Source: Deltaproteobacteria bacterium (GTDB taxonomy: Bacteria; Desulfobacterota; Desulfobacteria; Desulfobacterales; SURF-15). From it: DNA of 64,000 nt. Under the pieces are notes generated by a model. The model was not told the DNA's origin. It searched no databases and saw nothing but the letters and a program-made list of their open reading frames with translations. The stretch covers positions 31,276 through 95,275 of the forward strand of contig JAFDFZ010000012.1 of assembly GCA_019309565.1 (NCBI GenBank), in the 5' to 3' direction. The translations under genes and the position numbers were made by a program. Shown piece after piece: positions 53,603 through 63,634 of the stretch; the first letter of the stretch is position 1, and every line of letters begins with the position of its first letter.

Positions 53603-55888
53603 ATGGATACGATCAAAACGGCAATGGACCATCTGAATCGCAACGTAACCGAGCACGATCCGTGCACCGCCATATCCTTTGAGGAGTTTCTAGAGGAACT
53701 GAGCCAAAAACCAACGCATGTCCTCCGAAATGTCTTCCAGGTGTTTCACGACATGATCAAAGACTATCTTGGACAGGGCATCGATGAGTATCCCGATGAT
53801 CCGGAATCGATCGGCTTTGTCTCCTATGACTGCAGGCGGTTGTTTGTGGAAGGCGCAGACCATCCTTTTTTCGCAGATAGACTTTTTGCAAACAGGCTGA
53901 TCAGCCTTGTCGATACCATGATGCGCAGCTCCCAGCAGAATAAAATCTACATTTTCAAAGGGCCGCCTGGCTGTGGGAAAAGCACATTCTTAAATAACCT
54001 TCTGTTGAAATTTGAGGAATACGCCAATACAGAAAAGGGAATGCGCTATGAAACGGTGTGGAGGATAAATCGAAGCGTTCTTGATATTTCTGCAGAACAT
54101 GGGGCGCTGTCGGTACTTGAGAAGCTTCTTCAATTTCAGAGCGCGATACCTTCCAATCAGCTGGATGTTCTGAAGGCTCAGAGTGCATTGCTCTCCTCCG
54201 AAGAGGATATCGAAATCCCCTGCCCCAGTCACGATCATCCCATTCTCATGATCCCAAAGCACTACCGAAGGGAATTTTTCGATGATCTTTTCAAAAACAA
54301 CGAGTTTAAGGAGCGTCTTTTTTCGGGAAAAGAATACGACTGGGTATTTAAGGGTATACCCTGCACGATTTGCAGCTCTTTATACCAATCTTTGCTCAAC
54401 AGGTTAAAAAGCTCACAGAAAGTATACGAAATGCTCTATGCCAGGCATTATCGTTTCAGCCGGAGGATGGGAGAGGGCATAAGCGTGTATAACCCAGGAG
54501 ACAAGCCCTTAAAGTATAACAAATTAACAAACCCGATGCTTCAGGTACAGATCGACAGTTTGTTGAGAGACAGCAACCAGGTGAAATATTACTATTCCCA
54601 ATATGCTAAAACCAACAACGGCATCTACGCTCTGATGGATATCAAATCTCATAACACCGAACGACTAATCGAGCTTCACAACATCATCAGCGAGGGAGTC
54701 CATAAGGTGGAAGACATCGAAGAGAATGTAAACTGCCTGCTTCTGGCTGTGATGAACCCGGAGGATCAGGCAAATATCGAAGGATATCAATCCTTCCTGG
54801 ACCGGGTGGAGTATATCAATATGCCGTATGTACTGGATCTAAATACGGAAGTGGAGATTTATAGGAACATTTTCGGAAAACAGATAGATGAAAAATTTCT
54901 ACCCAGAGTGCTTCATAATTTTGCCAGAATCATTATCTCTTCACGATTAAAACCCCAATCAAGTGCCTTGCTGGAATGGATCCGAGAGCCGGAGAAATAT
55001 GAACTATACTGTGATAAGAACCTGCACTTGCTGAAAATGGAGATTTACACCGGTCATATCCCCGACTGGTTGTCGGAGGAAGATCGAAAGCGATTTACGG
55101 CAAAACGCCGCAGAAAAATCATTGCCGAATCTGAAGCTGAAGGCGATCATGGTATCTCCGAGCGGGATTCAATAAAGATCTTCAATGATTTTTACTCGAC
55201 TTACGCCAAGGGAAGCAAACTTATTAACATGTCAAATTTGTATAGTTTTTTCAGCAAATCCGAAAACGAATTCACCAAACTGATTCCCCGGGGTTTTTTG
55301 GATTCGCTGCTTCGTCTCTACGACTATTCCATCCTCCAGGAGGTTAAGGAATCTCTGTTTTATTACAATGAAGAACAGATCTCGAAAGATATTCAAAATT
55401 ATCTTTTTGCCGTCAACTTCGAAATCGGATCTGTGGAAACCTGTACCTTTACGGGTGAAAAACTGAATATTACGGAAGAGTTTTTTGAAAACATGGAAAG
55501 GCGCTTCCTGGAGACATCTGCAGACAAGGAAAGACAACGCGGCTTCAGAAAATACATACAGAATGCCTATGCATCCGGAACCTTAACCCAGGAGATTCTG
55601 CTTGAAGAAAAAGCCGTAACGGAAACCAGAATTTACAAATCTCTGCATGAAAGGTACGTATATAACCTAAAAGAAAACGTATTGGATCCGTTTTTAGAAA
55701 ACCAGAACTTTCGAAGGGCTATTAAAGATTATGGAACGGCAAGCTTTCGAACATACGACAAGAAAATCCGAAATGATGTGACGTATTTGATAAACAATCT
55801 CCGGAATAAGTACCGGTACACCGAACAAGGAGCAAAAGAAATATGTATATACGTAATAGATAATTACCTGGCAAAAACCTACCGGTAG
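53603..55888 (+). CDS. PrkA-like AAA+ protein 2, cassette A
   Basis: This 761-residue protein is nearer to canonical PrkA. Walker A is GPPGCGKS (120-127); the CPSHDHPILMIPK block matches the CPMHEEPL insert; IPCTIC matches the later C-x2-C; and MGEGISVYNPGDKP and NNGIYALMDIKSHN match the kinase-family core. The C-terminal half (TGHIPDWLSEEDRKRFTAK, RAIKDYGTASFRTYDKKIRN) resembles the PrkA C-terminal domain. A GGAGG lies nine bases before the ATG. It closes cassette A; a 283-bp gap with a sigma-54 promoter follows. Confidence 0.85.
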   Translation: MDTIKTAMDHLNRNVTEHDPCTAISFEEFLEELSQKPTHVLRNVFQVFHDMIKDYLGQGIDEYPDDPESIGFVSYDCRRLFVEGADHPFFADRLFANRLISLVDTMMRSSQQNKIYIFKGPPGCGKSTFLNNLLLKFEEYANTEKGMRYETVWRINRSVLDISAEHGALSVLEKLLQFQSAIPSNQLDVLKAQSALLSSEEDIEIPCPSHDHPILMIPKHYRREFFDDLFKNNEFKERLFSGKEYDWVFKGIPCTICSSLYQSLLNRLKSSQKVYEMLYARHYRFSRRMGEGISVYNPGDKPLKYNKLTNPMLQVQIDSLLRDSNQVKYYYSQYAKTNNGIYALMDIKSHNTERLIELHNIISEGVHKVEDIEENVNCLLLAVMNPEDQANIEGYQSFLDRVEYINMPYVLDLNTEVEIYRNIFGKQIDEKFLPRVLHNFARIIISSRLKPQSSALLEWIREPEKYELYCDKNLHLLKMEIYTGHIPDWLSEEDRKRFTAKRRRKIIAESEAEGDHGISERDSIKIFNDFYSTYAKGSKLINMSNLYSFFSKSENEFTKLIPRGFLDSLLRLYDYSILQEVKESLFYYNEEQISKDIQNYLFAVNFEIGSVETCTFTGEKLNITEEFFENMERRFLETSADKERQRGFRKYIQNAYASGTLTQEILLEEKAVTETRIYKSLHERYVYNLKENVLDPFLENQNFRRAIKDYGTASFRTYDKKIRNDVTYLINNLRNKYRYTEQGAKEICIYVIDNYLAKTYR

Positions 55889-56055
55889 AAGTCATTTTGT
55901 TAACCCCCTGCCGTCAAAGTTTTGGCAACATCATTTGGAATCATCCCTGCAAATCGACCTGCCCGTGACCATGGCAGCATAGGGAAGAATATCTCTCTTT
56001 AGATCGTGCAGATTTTCCTCCCCATCCCTTTCATTTTATCCCCTCCCCCTTTAAG

Positions 56056-56073
56056 TTGGCCTGACAATTGCTT
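56056..56073 (+). promoter_or_regulatory. Sigma-54 (-24/-12) promoter before cassette B
   Basis: TTGGCCTGACAATTGCTT has GG at 56058-56059 and GC at 56070-56071 with exactly 10 nt between, the strict sigma-54 spacing, and a good -12 TTGCT. It lies about 100 bp before the ATG at 56172. E. coli yeaGH is also under NtrC/sigma-54 control in nitrogen starvation. No enhancer site was identified by eye. Confidence 0.7.
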
Positions 56074-56171
56074 GAAAATGCATTTGAATAACTATGGCAT
56101 CTGAGCATCAAACTGCCATGGATGCATCCTTAAACCTGGCTTGGATCGCTTAAAGACCAAGGGGGTATACA

Positions 56172-58229
56172 ATGAAAAAGGCCGATTCTTCACTGCACCA
56201 TCATCTTCAGGCAGTAAAAAAGGGCAAACGCCGCTTTGAGAATGCCTTTCAGGCTGTGGCTAGGATGATCCTTGAGAGTGATATTAAGAAAATAACGGTT
56301 AAAGGAAAAACAACCTATGATTTCAGCATTTTTCGTAATGGTAACAAACATGTTATCGGCATGTACGACGAGATGAACAGCTTTGTCTCCTTTGTTAAAG
56401 ACGCCGCTGAAAATGGTTCTTCAAAAGAGATGGCTTACGTTCTGGTGGGAGAACCAGGAAACGGAAAGACCTTTTTTGTGGAGTACCTCTGCGGGAAATA
56501 TCGTCATTTTTTGAGCAGGGAGCCGAATCGCAAATATACCTTCCGGTTCATCGGCATGGATAAGCTTGGCAATTATGGAAGAATCCGGTCCATCGAATCC
56601 CAGACCTATGAAGACCCCATGATTCTTGCCATGAACCTGTTTGAAACATTCGAACAGAGTAAAGAATTCCTGGCAGCACAGATCGGTTTTACGGAAAAGG
56701 AAATCGAAACGTTCTATGAAGATTATCGTCCCCTTGGGGCCTGCAGCGGTTATATATTAGACGAGATCCGAAACTACACGAACGGTATGATAGAAGATAT
56801 CCTTAAATTTATCGAAATCGTACCGGTGCCCCTAACAGAAAGCCTGGGAACCGTAACCGGGAAATACCCTGCAAAAGACAAAATCACCTCCTCTGCGGTT
56901 GATCTGCTTGGTGAGGAATCGATCCAGCGGCTGTTGCACATAACAGACACAAATAACCCGTACCGCTTCGATTTAAGACGTGGCGCGCTGGCGAGAGTCG
57001 CAGGCGGAGGCATTCATTTCAGTGATGAAATCTTCAAAAACAAAAAAGATCTCGTTCAGGTATATCTCGGGGTCATCCAGAACCGTGTGATTGAAATCGA
57101 CGGCTTTAAGTGGCCCATCGACACGCTGATCATCGCTACAAGCAACAACTCTGAATTTAATCGATTTTTGGCCGAAAAAGAAGAGGCCCCCATCGTGGAT
57201 CGTTGCAGAATCTGTTATGTATCCCACAACACCGATTATAAGCTTCAGGAAAAACTCACTGCCTATGCCATTGGTAATGAAACCAAAACGACCCTGAGCA
57301 GAGAAGAGCTTCACATCGATCCCAATTTGAATTACGCCGCATCCGTGGCGGTGGTTCTTACCCGACTGCCCCGGTCTGAAAAACTAACATCCGTTGAAAC
57401 CATGAAGCTTGCTGCCGGAGAGGTGGCAGGGGAAAAGAGTATCAAGACCCTGGCGGAAGTCATAGACACGCTTGCCCAGCAGCCGGATATCACCAAGCGA
57501 TTCGGTCAGAAAGGCCTCGGGCAGCGCAACTTGGGCCGAGCGATTCAGCTTCTGATCGAAAGCTCAGAAACCAACGAAGGTAAATGCATGTTCGCCTATG
57601 ATATTTTCAAAACCATGGAACGCGTCGTTCTCGATTATGTGCCGGAGGCAAACGACAGAACCAAATACCTTGAAGATCTCAAAACGGCCAAGGGATTATA
57701 CCGGGAACGCATCATGACCGAGATGTTCAATGCTTACATGGACGAACCGCTGGCGATTCGCAAAGACGTAATGAACTACGTAAACATGATCATCGGCATC
57801 GATGCAGAAAATTTAGGCCCTGACAAGATGTGGAAATATAAAGATCCGCAGACCGGAGAGCTGAAAGCAATGAAAATCGACGAGCGTTATATAAACAGCG
57901 TGGAAGAACGCCTGGGGCTTAAAACAGAAGAACAGCGGGAAACTTTTAGAACATCGATCCGAAAGATTTACGGCCAGAAAATCTCTGTAGATCCCAATTA
58001 TGATTTCATGGACAACTTAGAGCTGGTTAAGGCGATTACCGATGTCCGGTTGAAATCGGATATTGCCGGAGCGGGCAGCCTTATCGGTGCTCTGGCAAAC
58101 CGTACCAACGAGGAAAACCAAAAACTCTACGACCGGATGCTCAATACGATGCAAACAAAACTAAACTACTGCAATACCTGTGCTTTAAAAACCATCGAGT
58201 ATTTCTGCACACAGGAAGATGAGCGATAG
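56172..58229 (+). CDS. PrkA-like AAA+ protein 1, cassette B
   Basis: A 685-residue copy of the cassette A gene-1 protein, shorter by about 17 N-terminal residues and beginning MKKADSSLHHHLQAVKKGKR. It keeps Walker A GEPGNGKT, the GGGIHFSDEIFKNKKDLVQV block, ATSNNSEFNRFLAEKEE and the Cys tail LNYCNTCALKTIEYFC. AGGGGG lies six bases before the ATG. It follows the sigma-54 promoter and starts cassette B, 72 bp before the VWA gene. Central DNA at 56913-57040 is nearly identical to 49137-49264 in copy A. Confidence 0.87.
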   Translation: MKKADSSLHHHLQAVKKGKRRFENAFQAVARMILESDIKKITVKGKTTYDFSIFRNGNKHVIGMYDEMNSFVSFVKDAAENGSSKEMAYVLVGEPGNGKTFFVEYLCGKYRHFLSREPNRKYTFRFIGMDKLGNYGRIRSIESQTYEDPMILAMNLFETFEQSKEFLAAQIGFTEKEIETFYEDYRPLGACSGYILDEIRNYTNGMIEDILKFIEIVPVPLTESLGTVTGKYPAKDKITSSAVDLLGEESIQRLLHITDTNNPYRFDLRRGALARVAGGGIHFSDEIFKNKKDLVQVYLGVIQNRVIEIDGFKWPIDTLIIATSNNSEFNRFLAEKEEAPIVDRCRICYVSHNTDYKLQEKLTAYAIGNETKTTLSREELHIDPNLNYAASVAVVLTRLPRSEKLTSVETMKLAAGEVAGEKSIKTLAEVIDTLAQQPDITKRFGQKGLGQRNLGRAIQLLIESSETNEGKCMFAYDIFKTMERVVLDYVPEANDRTKYLEDLKTAKGLYRERIMTEMFNAYMDEPLAIRKDVMNYVNMIIGIDAENLGPDKMWKYKDPQTGELKAMKIDERYINSVEERLGLKTEEQRETFRTSIRKIYGQKISVDPNYDFMDNLELVKAITDVRLKSDIAGAGSLIGALANRTNEENQKLYDRMLNTMQTKLNYCNTCALKTIEYFCTQEDER

Positions 58230-58301
58230 CGGATAGAAGGGCTTTGGCGAAGAGCATCGAGCATAATGCGGACAATTTTCCCCTGCCGCTCATAAAGAGA
58301 G

Positions 58302-59684
58302 ATGAGTTTGAAACTGCAAGAAATCTACCCTGAATTGAAGCTGTCCGATTTGACGCTCGAACAGCAACAAAGACTTCTTTCTGAATTGCAGGTGGCAGAC
58401 AGCCACGAATTACCGAAACAGGAACGAGAAATAGAAACATCCCCTCCTTTTAAGGCTTTCAAGACTCTTTATGACTATCATGATCTTTCTTCCCTTAATG
58501 GCATAACCTGTCTTGATAAACCCTACAGTGCAAATATTCGTTCCATCGATGAGCTTCTGGAGCGGGATAACCAAAGGGAGAAAGACGGGTTTCCAAGAAA
58601 AATCAGAATGGGAAGGTTGATAAAACCGGGCAAGTCAGGAAAAGGCCGTATCGTGGTGGTGCCGACAACTGTTGAAGAAAAGTTTATTCACGACACCTCC
58701 TTTCAGTCTTCTACGGACGATGCCGTATCCGGTGGCTCGGGAGACGGAGAGAAGGGAGAGGTTATTGGAGAACAACCCGTGCATGATCCTAATTCCACCG
58801 GTACGGGAGGAGCCGGACAGGGAGAAGGGGCAGAACACGATCTGGAAAGCAGTGCTTACGATCTGGGCCGAATCCTTACCGAAAAATTCCAGCTCCCCAA
58901 TCTAAAAGATAAAGGCAAAAAACGCTCTCTTAGCCGATACACCTATGATCTCACCGATCGGAATCAAGGGTTCGGGCAGGTTCTGGACAAAAAGGCCACG
59001 CTTCGAAAAATCATTGCCACCAATATTATGCTTGGGAATCTACCAGACAGGAACAATATTGATTCGACACAATTCCTGATATCTCCGTCCGATAAGATTT
59101 ATCGAATTCTTTCACAAGAAAAGGATTACGAATCACAGGCGATGGTATTTTTCTTAAGGGATTACTCCGGTTCCATGGCGGGTAAATCAACCGAACATGT
59201 GGTCTCACAGCATGTCTTGATATACAGCTGGCTGCTTTACCAGTATGCCAAACAGGTGGAATCCAGATTTATCCTCCATGATACCGAGGCAAAAGAAGTA
59301 CCTGATTTTTACACGTATTATAATTCAAGCGTGGCGGGTGGAACAAAAGTCGCCTCGGCTTTCCGGCTGGTAAATAACATCGTTGAAAAGGAAAGCCTTT
59401 CCCAGGATTATAATATTTATGTATTTCACGGAACCGACGGAGATGACTGGGATACTGAGGGGAAGGAAGCCTTGCCTGAAATCAGAAAGATGCTCACCTA
59501 TTCGAATCGGCTCGGGATTACCATCGCCGAACATGGCCCCCGCCGCAGCAGTGAAGTTGAAAAATATTTAAAAGCCTCAGGATTGCTTACCGAAAAACCG
59601 GATCTGATTCGACTCGATATATTGCAGGAAGATGCGGATGAAGCCAGAATAATAAAGGGTATCAAAAAATTAATCTCGGAATGA
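58302..59684 (+). CDS. DUF444/YeaH-family VWA-domain protein, cassette B
   Basis: A 460-residue paralogue of the cassette A VWA protein. The shared block RSIDELLERDNQREKDGFPR, the Gly-rich linker, and MIDAS motifs DYSGSMAG, GGTKVASA and HGTDGDD are intact. The N-terminus differs (LSDLTLEQQQRLLSELQ versus SELWKGLLFELR), so the two may contact different partners (inference). GAGAG sits just upstream of the ATG. The end overlaps the SpoVR frame. Confidence 0.87.
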   Translation: MSLKLQEIYPELKLSDLTLEQQQRLLSELQVADSHELPKQEREIETSPPFKAFKTLYDYHDLSSLNGITCLDKPYSANIRSIDELLERDNQREKDGFPRKIRMGRLIKPGKSGKGRIVVVPTTVEEKFIHDTSFQSSTDDAVSGGSGDGEKGEVIGEQPVHDPNSTGTGGAGQGEGAEHDLESSAYDLGRILTEKFQLPNLKDKGKKRSLSRYTYDLTDRNQGFGQVLDKKATLRKIIATNIMLGNLPDRNNIDSTQFLISPSDKIYRILSQEKDYESQAMVFFLRDYSGSMAGKSTEHVVSQHVLIYSWLLYQYAKQVESRFILHDTEAKEVPDFYTYYNSSVAGGTKVASAFRLVNNIVEKESLSQDYNIYVFHGTDGDDWDTEGKEALPEIRKMLTYSNRLGITIAEHGPRRSSEVEKYLKASGLLTEKPDLIRLDILQEDADEARIIKGIKKLISE

Positions 59685-59686
59685 CC

Positions 59687-61327
59687 ATGCAATTGATCGA
59701 TCAGCATACAAAGCGCATCATGGAGGGATGCAAAAAAAGGGCTCGAGCCGCCGGCCTTCGGTTTCATGATGAGACTCTGGAATATATCGTAACCAACCGG
59801 GACCTGCTTGAGCTGACTCCCAGGTGCATGATCCCCACCCTTTACGATTACTGGGTACATGATGTGGAGGTGCTGAGAGAAAAGGGCCGCTATGACCTTT
59901 ATCCCAGCAATCCCTATGAAACCGTCATCAACACGCGGCCGGCCATCTCTTATTATAACGACAATAATCCCGATTGGCTGAATGTAATGATTTTTTACCA
60001 CGTTTTGGCCCATATCGATTTCTTTCAGAACAACCTTTATTTCCGGCATACCTGGGACGATGATTTTGCAGGTCAGGCGCTTTCCGACAAGCGGCTGATT
60101 GCCAAGCTCAGATCGGAAAAGGGCAGGTGGGCGGACTATGTGATCGAGTTTACACGCGGCATCGACAACCTTGTAGGGTATCATAAAGAACTATCCCGTA
60201 TGAACAATCGCTTAAGAGCCGGCCGCTTCACACGCATCGATTTTTATTTCGATGTGTTTCTACAATCTCTTAAAAAAGTAAAGAGAAGCGAATATCTAAA
60301 GGAGATCGACCGGTACAATGAGTGCATTCGTAAGCATAAAGATTTAGGAGAAACCGTCTTTATTTCAGGCATCAGCACAAAGTATCCTGAATTCGAAGCT
60401 ATTTACATCAAACATAAAGAAGAGAAGAAAGAAAGCAAATCAGTTGATTTGCTTTATTATCTCCTGGAGCATTCCAGGTTTTTGAACGACAATAAGAATA
60501 AGTGGATGAAATCCATTGTCGAGGTGGTGCGAAAGACCTCCCTGTTTTTCCAGCCACAGATCCGTACGAAAGTTATGAATGAAGGCTGGGCGAGCTACTG
60601 GCATGAAACGCTTTTTCTTAAAGATGACCGAATCAAAGGACACGAAGTCGATTTTGCCAAGGTCAACGCAGGGGTTACCAGCCTGCCAAGGGTTGGGCTC
60701 AACCCCTATGCCCTGGGTATGCGGTTGTTCTATGATATAGAAGAAAAGGCAAACAAGGGAAAATACTCCATAGAATTTCAAAGACTTCTCGATATGGAGG
60801 CCCGCAAGAAATTCGATTCGAAAACAGCCAACGGTCGCGATTTCATCTTCAAAGTTCGGGAAAATTTTTGCGATTTTATGTTTATCAGCACATTTGTGGA
60901 TCAGGATTTCATCAATGACAACAATTTATTTGTTGCGGGCAGGCGGCTGAACCGGCAAAAGATGGTCTGGGAGTATTATGTAAAAAGCCGCAGTGCAGAC
61001 GACTATCGACAAATGCTGATAGACTCTCTGTATCACCCGCCCCATATTGAAATAGACACCACAAAAAATAAGAACCATTCGCTGTATCTCGTCCATCATT
61101 TTGAAGGTAAACCCCTGGTAAAAGAGTTCATACCAAACACCATGATGGGAATCGAATATCTCTGGGGGGCACCGGTTATGCTTGAGACAAGCGAAGTTGA
61201 GACTTCACCTCATACCCAGGGCTCAATCTTCAATTCAGGACAACCATCACAAAGAAGCGAGCCTAAATGGCAGCGAGTGCTTTATACCATAGAGAACAGA
61301 AAGCTGTCTAAAAAAATTATCCAATGA
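59687..61327 (+). CDS. SpoVR/YcgB-family protein, cassette B
   Basis: A 546-residue paralogue of the cassette A SpoVR, with the HVLAHIDFFQNN and NEGWASYWHE blocks conserved. The ATG at 59687 is the second of two in-frame ATGs: the first (59681) overlaps the VWA stop, and CGGA spacing suits the second, as in cassette A. The PrkA-2 gene follows after 12 bp, tighter than the 94 bp in cassette A. Confidence 0.88.
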   Translation: MQLIDQHTKRIMEGCKKRARAAGLRFHDETLEYIVTNRDLLELTPRCMIPTLYDYWVHDVEVLREKGRYDLYPSNPYETVINTRPAISYYNDNNPDWLNVMIFYHVLAHIDFFQNNLYFRHTWDDDFAGQALSDKRLIAKLRSEKGRWADYVIEFTRGIDNLVGYHKELSRMNNRLRAGRFTRIDFYFDVFLQSLKKVKRSEYLKEIDRYNECIRKHKDLGETVFISGISTKYPEFEAIYIKHKEEKKESKSVDLLYYLLEHSRFLNDNKNKWMKSIVEVVRKTSLFFQPQIRTKVMNEGWASYWHETLFLKDDRIKGHEVDFAKVNAGVTSLPRVGLNPYALGMRLFYDIEEKANKGKYSIEFQRLLDMEARKKFDSKTANGRDFIFKVRENFCDFMFISTFVDQDFINDNNLFVAGRRLNRQKMVWEYYVKSRSADDYRQMLIDSLYHPPHIEIDTTKNKNHSLYLVHHFEGKPLVKEFIPNTMMGIEYLWGAPVMLETSEVETSPHTQGSIFNSGQPSQRSEPKWQRVLYTIENRKLSKKIIQ

Positions 61328-61339
61328 CACGGCTGGATC

Positions 61340-63634
61340 ATGGAGAATGTAAAGAAGGCGCTGCAACACTTGAAGAGAACCAAAAACGATTGGGACAAGC
61401 ACAGCACCATCAGCTTTGAGGAGTTTCTAAAGATCCTCGCAGACCAGCCCTCGACGGTAATTCGCAGTATCTTTCAGGTGTTCCACGATATGATCAAAAC
61501 CTATATTGGAGAAGGGATCGATGAATACCCGAACGATCCGGAATCCATTAACTACGTATATTACGACTGCAGCCGGCTGTTCAATGAGGGGACCGATCAT
61601 CCCTTCTTTGCAGACAGATTGTTTGCAAACCGCTTGATGAATCAAGTGGAAGCGATGAGACGGGGGGCCCAGCAAAACAAGATCTATATTTTCGAGGGCC
61701 CACATGGAAGCGGGAAAAGTACATTCTTAAACAATTTGCTTAAAAAATTTGAGGAATATGCAAATACTGAAGCGGGCTCGCGGTTTGAGATCGTCTGGAG
61801 GCTTAATCGAAAAATTTTGGGTCGATTCAATGAAAACGCAACATTATCTGTTTTTGAAAACCTGCTTAATCTGCAAAACGAGGGCTTTCAAGAGCAATTT
61901 GAAACACTCAAAGCCAGGGAAGCGTTGCTTTCTGCAGATGATCACATCGAGGTTCCCTGCCCCAGCCATGATAGCCCTCTTTTGATCGTCCCCAAAAATC
62001 TACGCAGGGCATTCCTCGATGACCTGCTGGACAACACCGAATTTAAATGGAAGCTGTTTACCGAAAAAGAGTACGAATGGGTGTTCAACGACACCTGTTG
62101 CACCATCTGTGAGTCCCTTTATGAGGCGCTTTTGAACAAGCTTAAAAACCCGATGAAAGTGTTTGAAATGGTGTATGCGCGACCTTATCAGTTCAGCAGG
62201 CGTCTTGGAGAAGGGATCAGTGTATTCAACCCCGGTGACAAACCGATGAAAAACAATATCTTCACCAACTCCATTCTTCAGAATCGAATAAATCACCTTC
62301 TCAGGGATAGCAACCAGGTAAAGTATATATACTCACAATACGCCAAGACCAACAACGGAATTTATGCCCTAATGGACATAAAAGCCCATAATACCGATCG
62401 TCTAATAGAGCTGCACAACATCATCAGCGAAGGGGTTCACAAGGTTGAAGATATCGAAGAGAACGTAAATTCGCTCTTCCTGGCATTGATGAACCCGGAA
62501 GACAAAAAAAACATTCAGGATATTCAATCATTTTCGGATAGAATCGAATACATCTATATTCCTTATGTGATGGATTTAAATACCGAGGTGGAAATTTACC
62601 GCAACATATTCGGCAGGCATATAGATGAGAGCTTTCTTCCAAGGGTACTGCATAATTTTGCCAGAGTAATTATTTCATCCCGCTTAAATGCCAAATCAGA
62701 GGGGCTGCTTGAATGGATCGGAAATCCGGGAAAATATCGTCTTTACTGTGACGAAAACCTGCTGCTGTTGAAAATGGAAATCTATACAGGCCATATCCCA
62801 AGCTGGCTTACCGAAGAGGACAGGAAGCGTTTTACCGCTAAACGCAGGAAAAGGATCATATCTGAATCAGAAACCGAAGGAGCCCAGGGTATTTCAGGTC
62901 GGGATTCAATAAAGATATTCAATGAATTCTACTCTACCTATGCCAAACAAAACAAACTGATCGATATGTCGAATCTCACCAATTTTTTCACAAAGTCAAA
63001 CCAGCGATTAAAGGAAACCATTCCTAAAGGTTTCATGGATTCATTGCTTCGCATGTATGACTACACGGTGTTACAGGAGGTAAAGGAATCTCTTTACTAC
63101 TATAATGAAAAGCAGATATCCCAGGATATCCAAAATTACCTGTTTGCCATTAACTTTGAAATCGGATCTGTTGAAACAAATTCATATACGGGAATGAAGT
63201 TAGAGATCACCGAGGATTTTTTAGAGAATATAGAGAAGCGAATTCTGGGAGCTTCGGTAGAGCAAGGCAGGCGAATCACCTTTCGTGAAGATACCCAAAA
63301 AGAATATGCTTCCAATACACTGCCTCAAGAGATTCTGATCGAGGGTAAAGATATTACCGAAACCAAAGTCTTTCATTCATTGCATGAACGATACGTCCAT
63401 AATCTTAAAGAAAACGTTTTGGATCCCTTTCTTGATAACAAGAACTTTCGTCGGGCCATCAAAGATTATCATACCGATGCCTTCAAGAGCTATGATAAGA
63501 AAATCCGAAACGATGTCACTTATTTGATAAGTAATCTATGCAACAATTTTCACTACACCGAGCAAGGCGCCCGTGAAATATGCATGTACGTTATTGACAA
63601 CGAGCTTGCCAGGAAATTTAAGGCCATTCACTGA
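61340..63634 (+). CDS. PrkA-like AAA+ protein 2, cassette B
   Basis: A 764-residue paralogue of 53603-55888. Walker A is GPHGSGKS instead of GPPGCGKS. The CPSHDSPLLIVPK insert, CTIC pair, LGEGISVFNPGDKP, NNGIYALMDIKAHN and C-terminal domain are kept. No ribosome site is obvious; the short 12-bp gap suggests coupling to SpoVR. It ends the duplication, and no further cassette genes follow before the IS element. Confidence 0.87.
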   Translation: MENVKKALQHLKRTKNDWDKHSTISFEEFLKILADQPSTVIRSIFQVFHDMIKTYIGEGIDEYPNDPESINYVYYDCSRLFNEGTDHPFFADRLFANRLMNQVEAMRRGAQQNKIYIFEGPHGSGKSTFLNNLLKKFEEYANTEAGSRFEIVWRLNRKILGRFNENATLSVFENLLNLQNEGFQEQFETLKAREALLSADDHIEVPCPSHDSPLLIVPKNLRRAFLDDLLDNTEFKWKLFTEKEYEWVFNDTCCTICESLYEALLNKLKNPMKVFEMVYARPYQFSRRLGEGISVFNPGDKPMKNNIFTNSILQNRINHLLRDSNQVKYIYSQYAKTNNGIYALMDIKAHNTDRLIELHNIISEGVHKVEDIEENVNSLFLALMNPEDKKNIQDIQSFSDRIEYIYIPYVMDLNTEVEIYRNIFGRHIDESFLPRVLHNFARVIISSRLNAKSEGLLEWIGNPGKYRLYCDENLLLLKMEIYTGHIPSWLTEEDRKRFTAKRRKRIISESETEGAQGISGRDSIKIFNEFYSTYAKQNKLIDMSNLTNFFTKSNQRLKETIPKGFMDSLLRMYDYTVLQEVKESLYYYNEKQISQDIQNYLFAINFEIGSVETNSYTGMKLEITEDFLENIEKRILGASVEQGRRITFREDTQKEYASNTLPQEILIEGKDITETKVFHSLHERYVHNLKENVLDPFLDNKNFRRAIKDYHTDAFKSYDKKIRNDVTYLISNLCNNFHYTEQGAREICMYVIDNELARKFKAIH

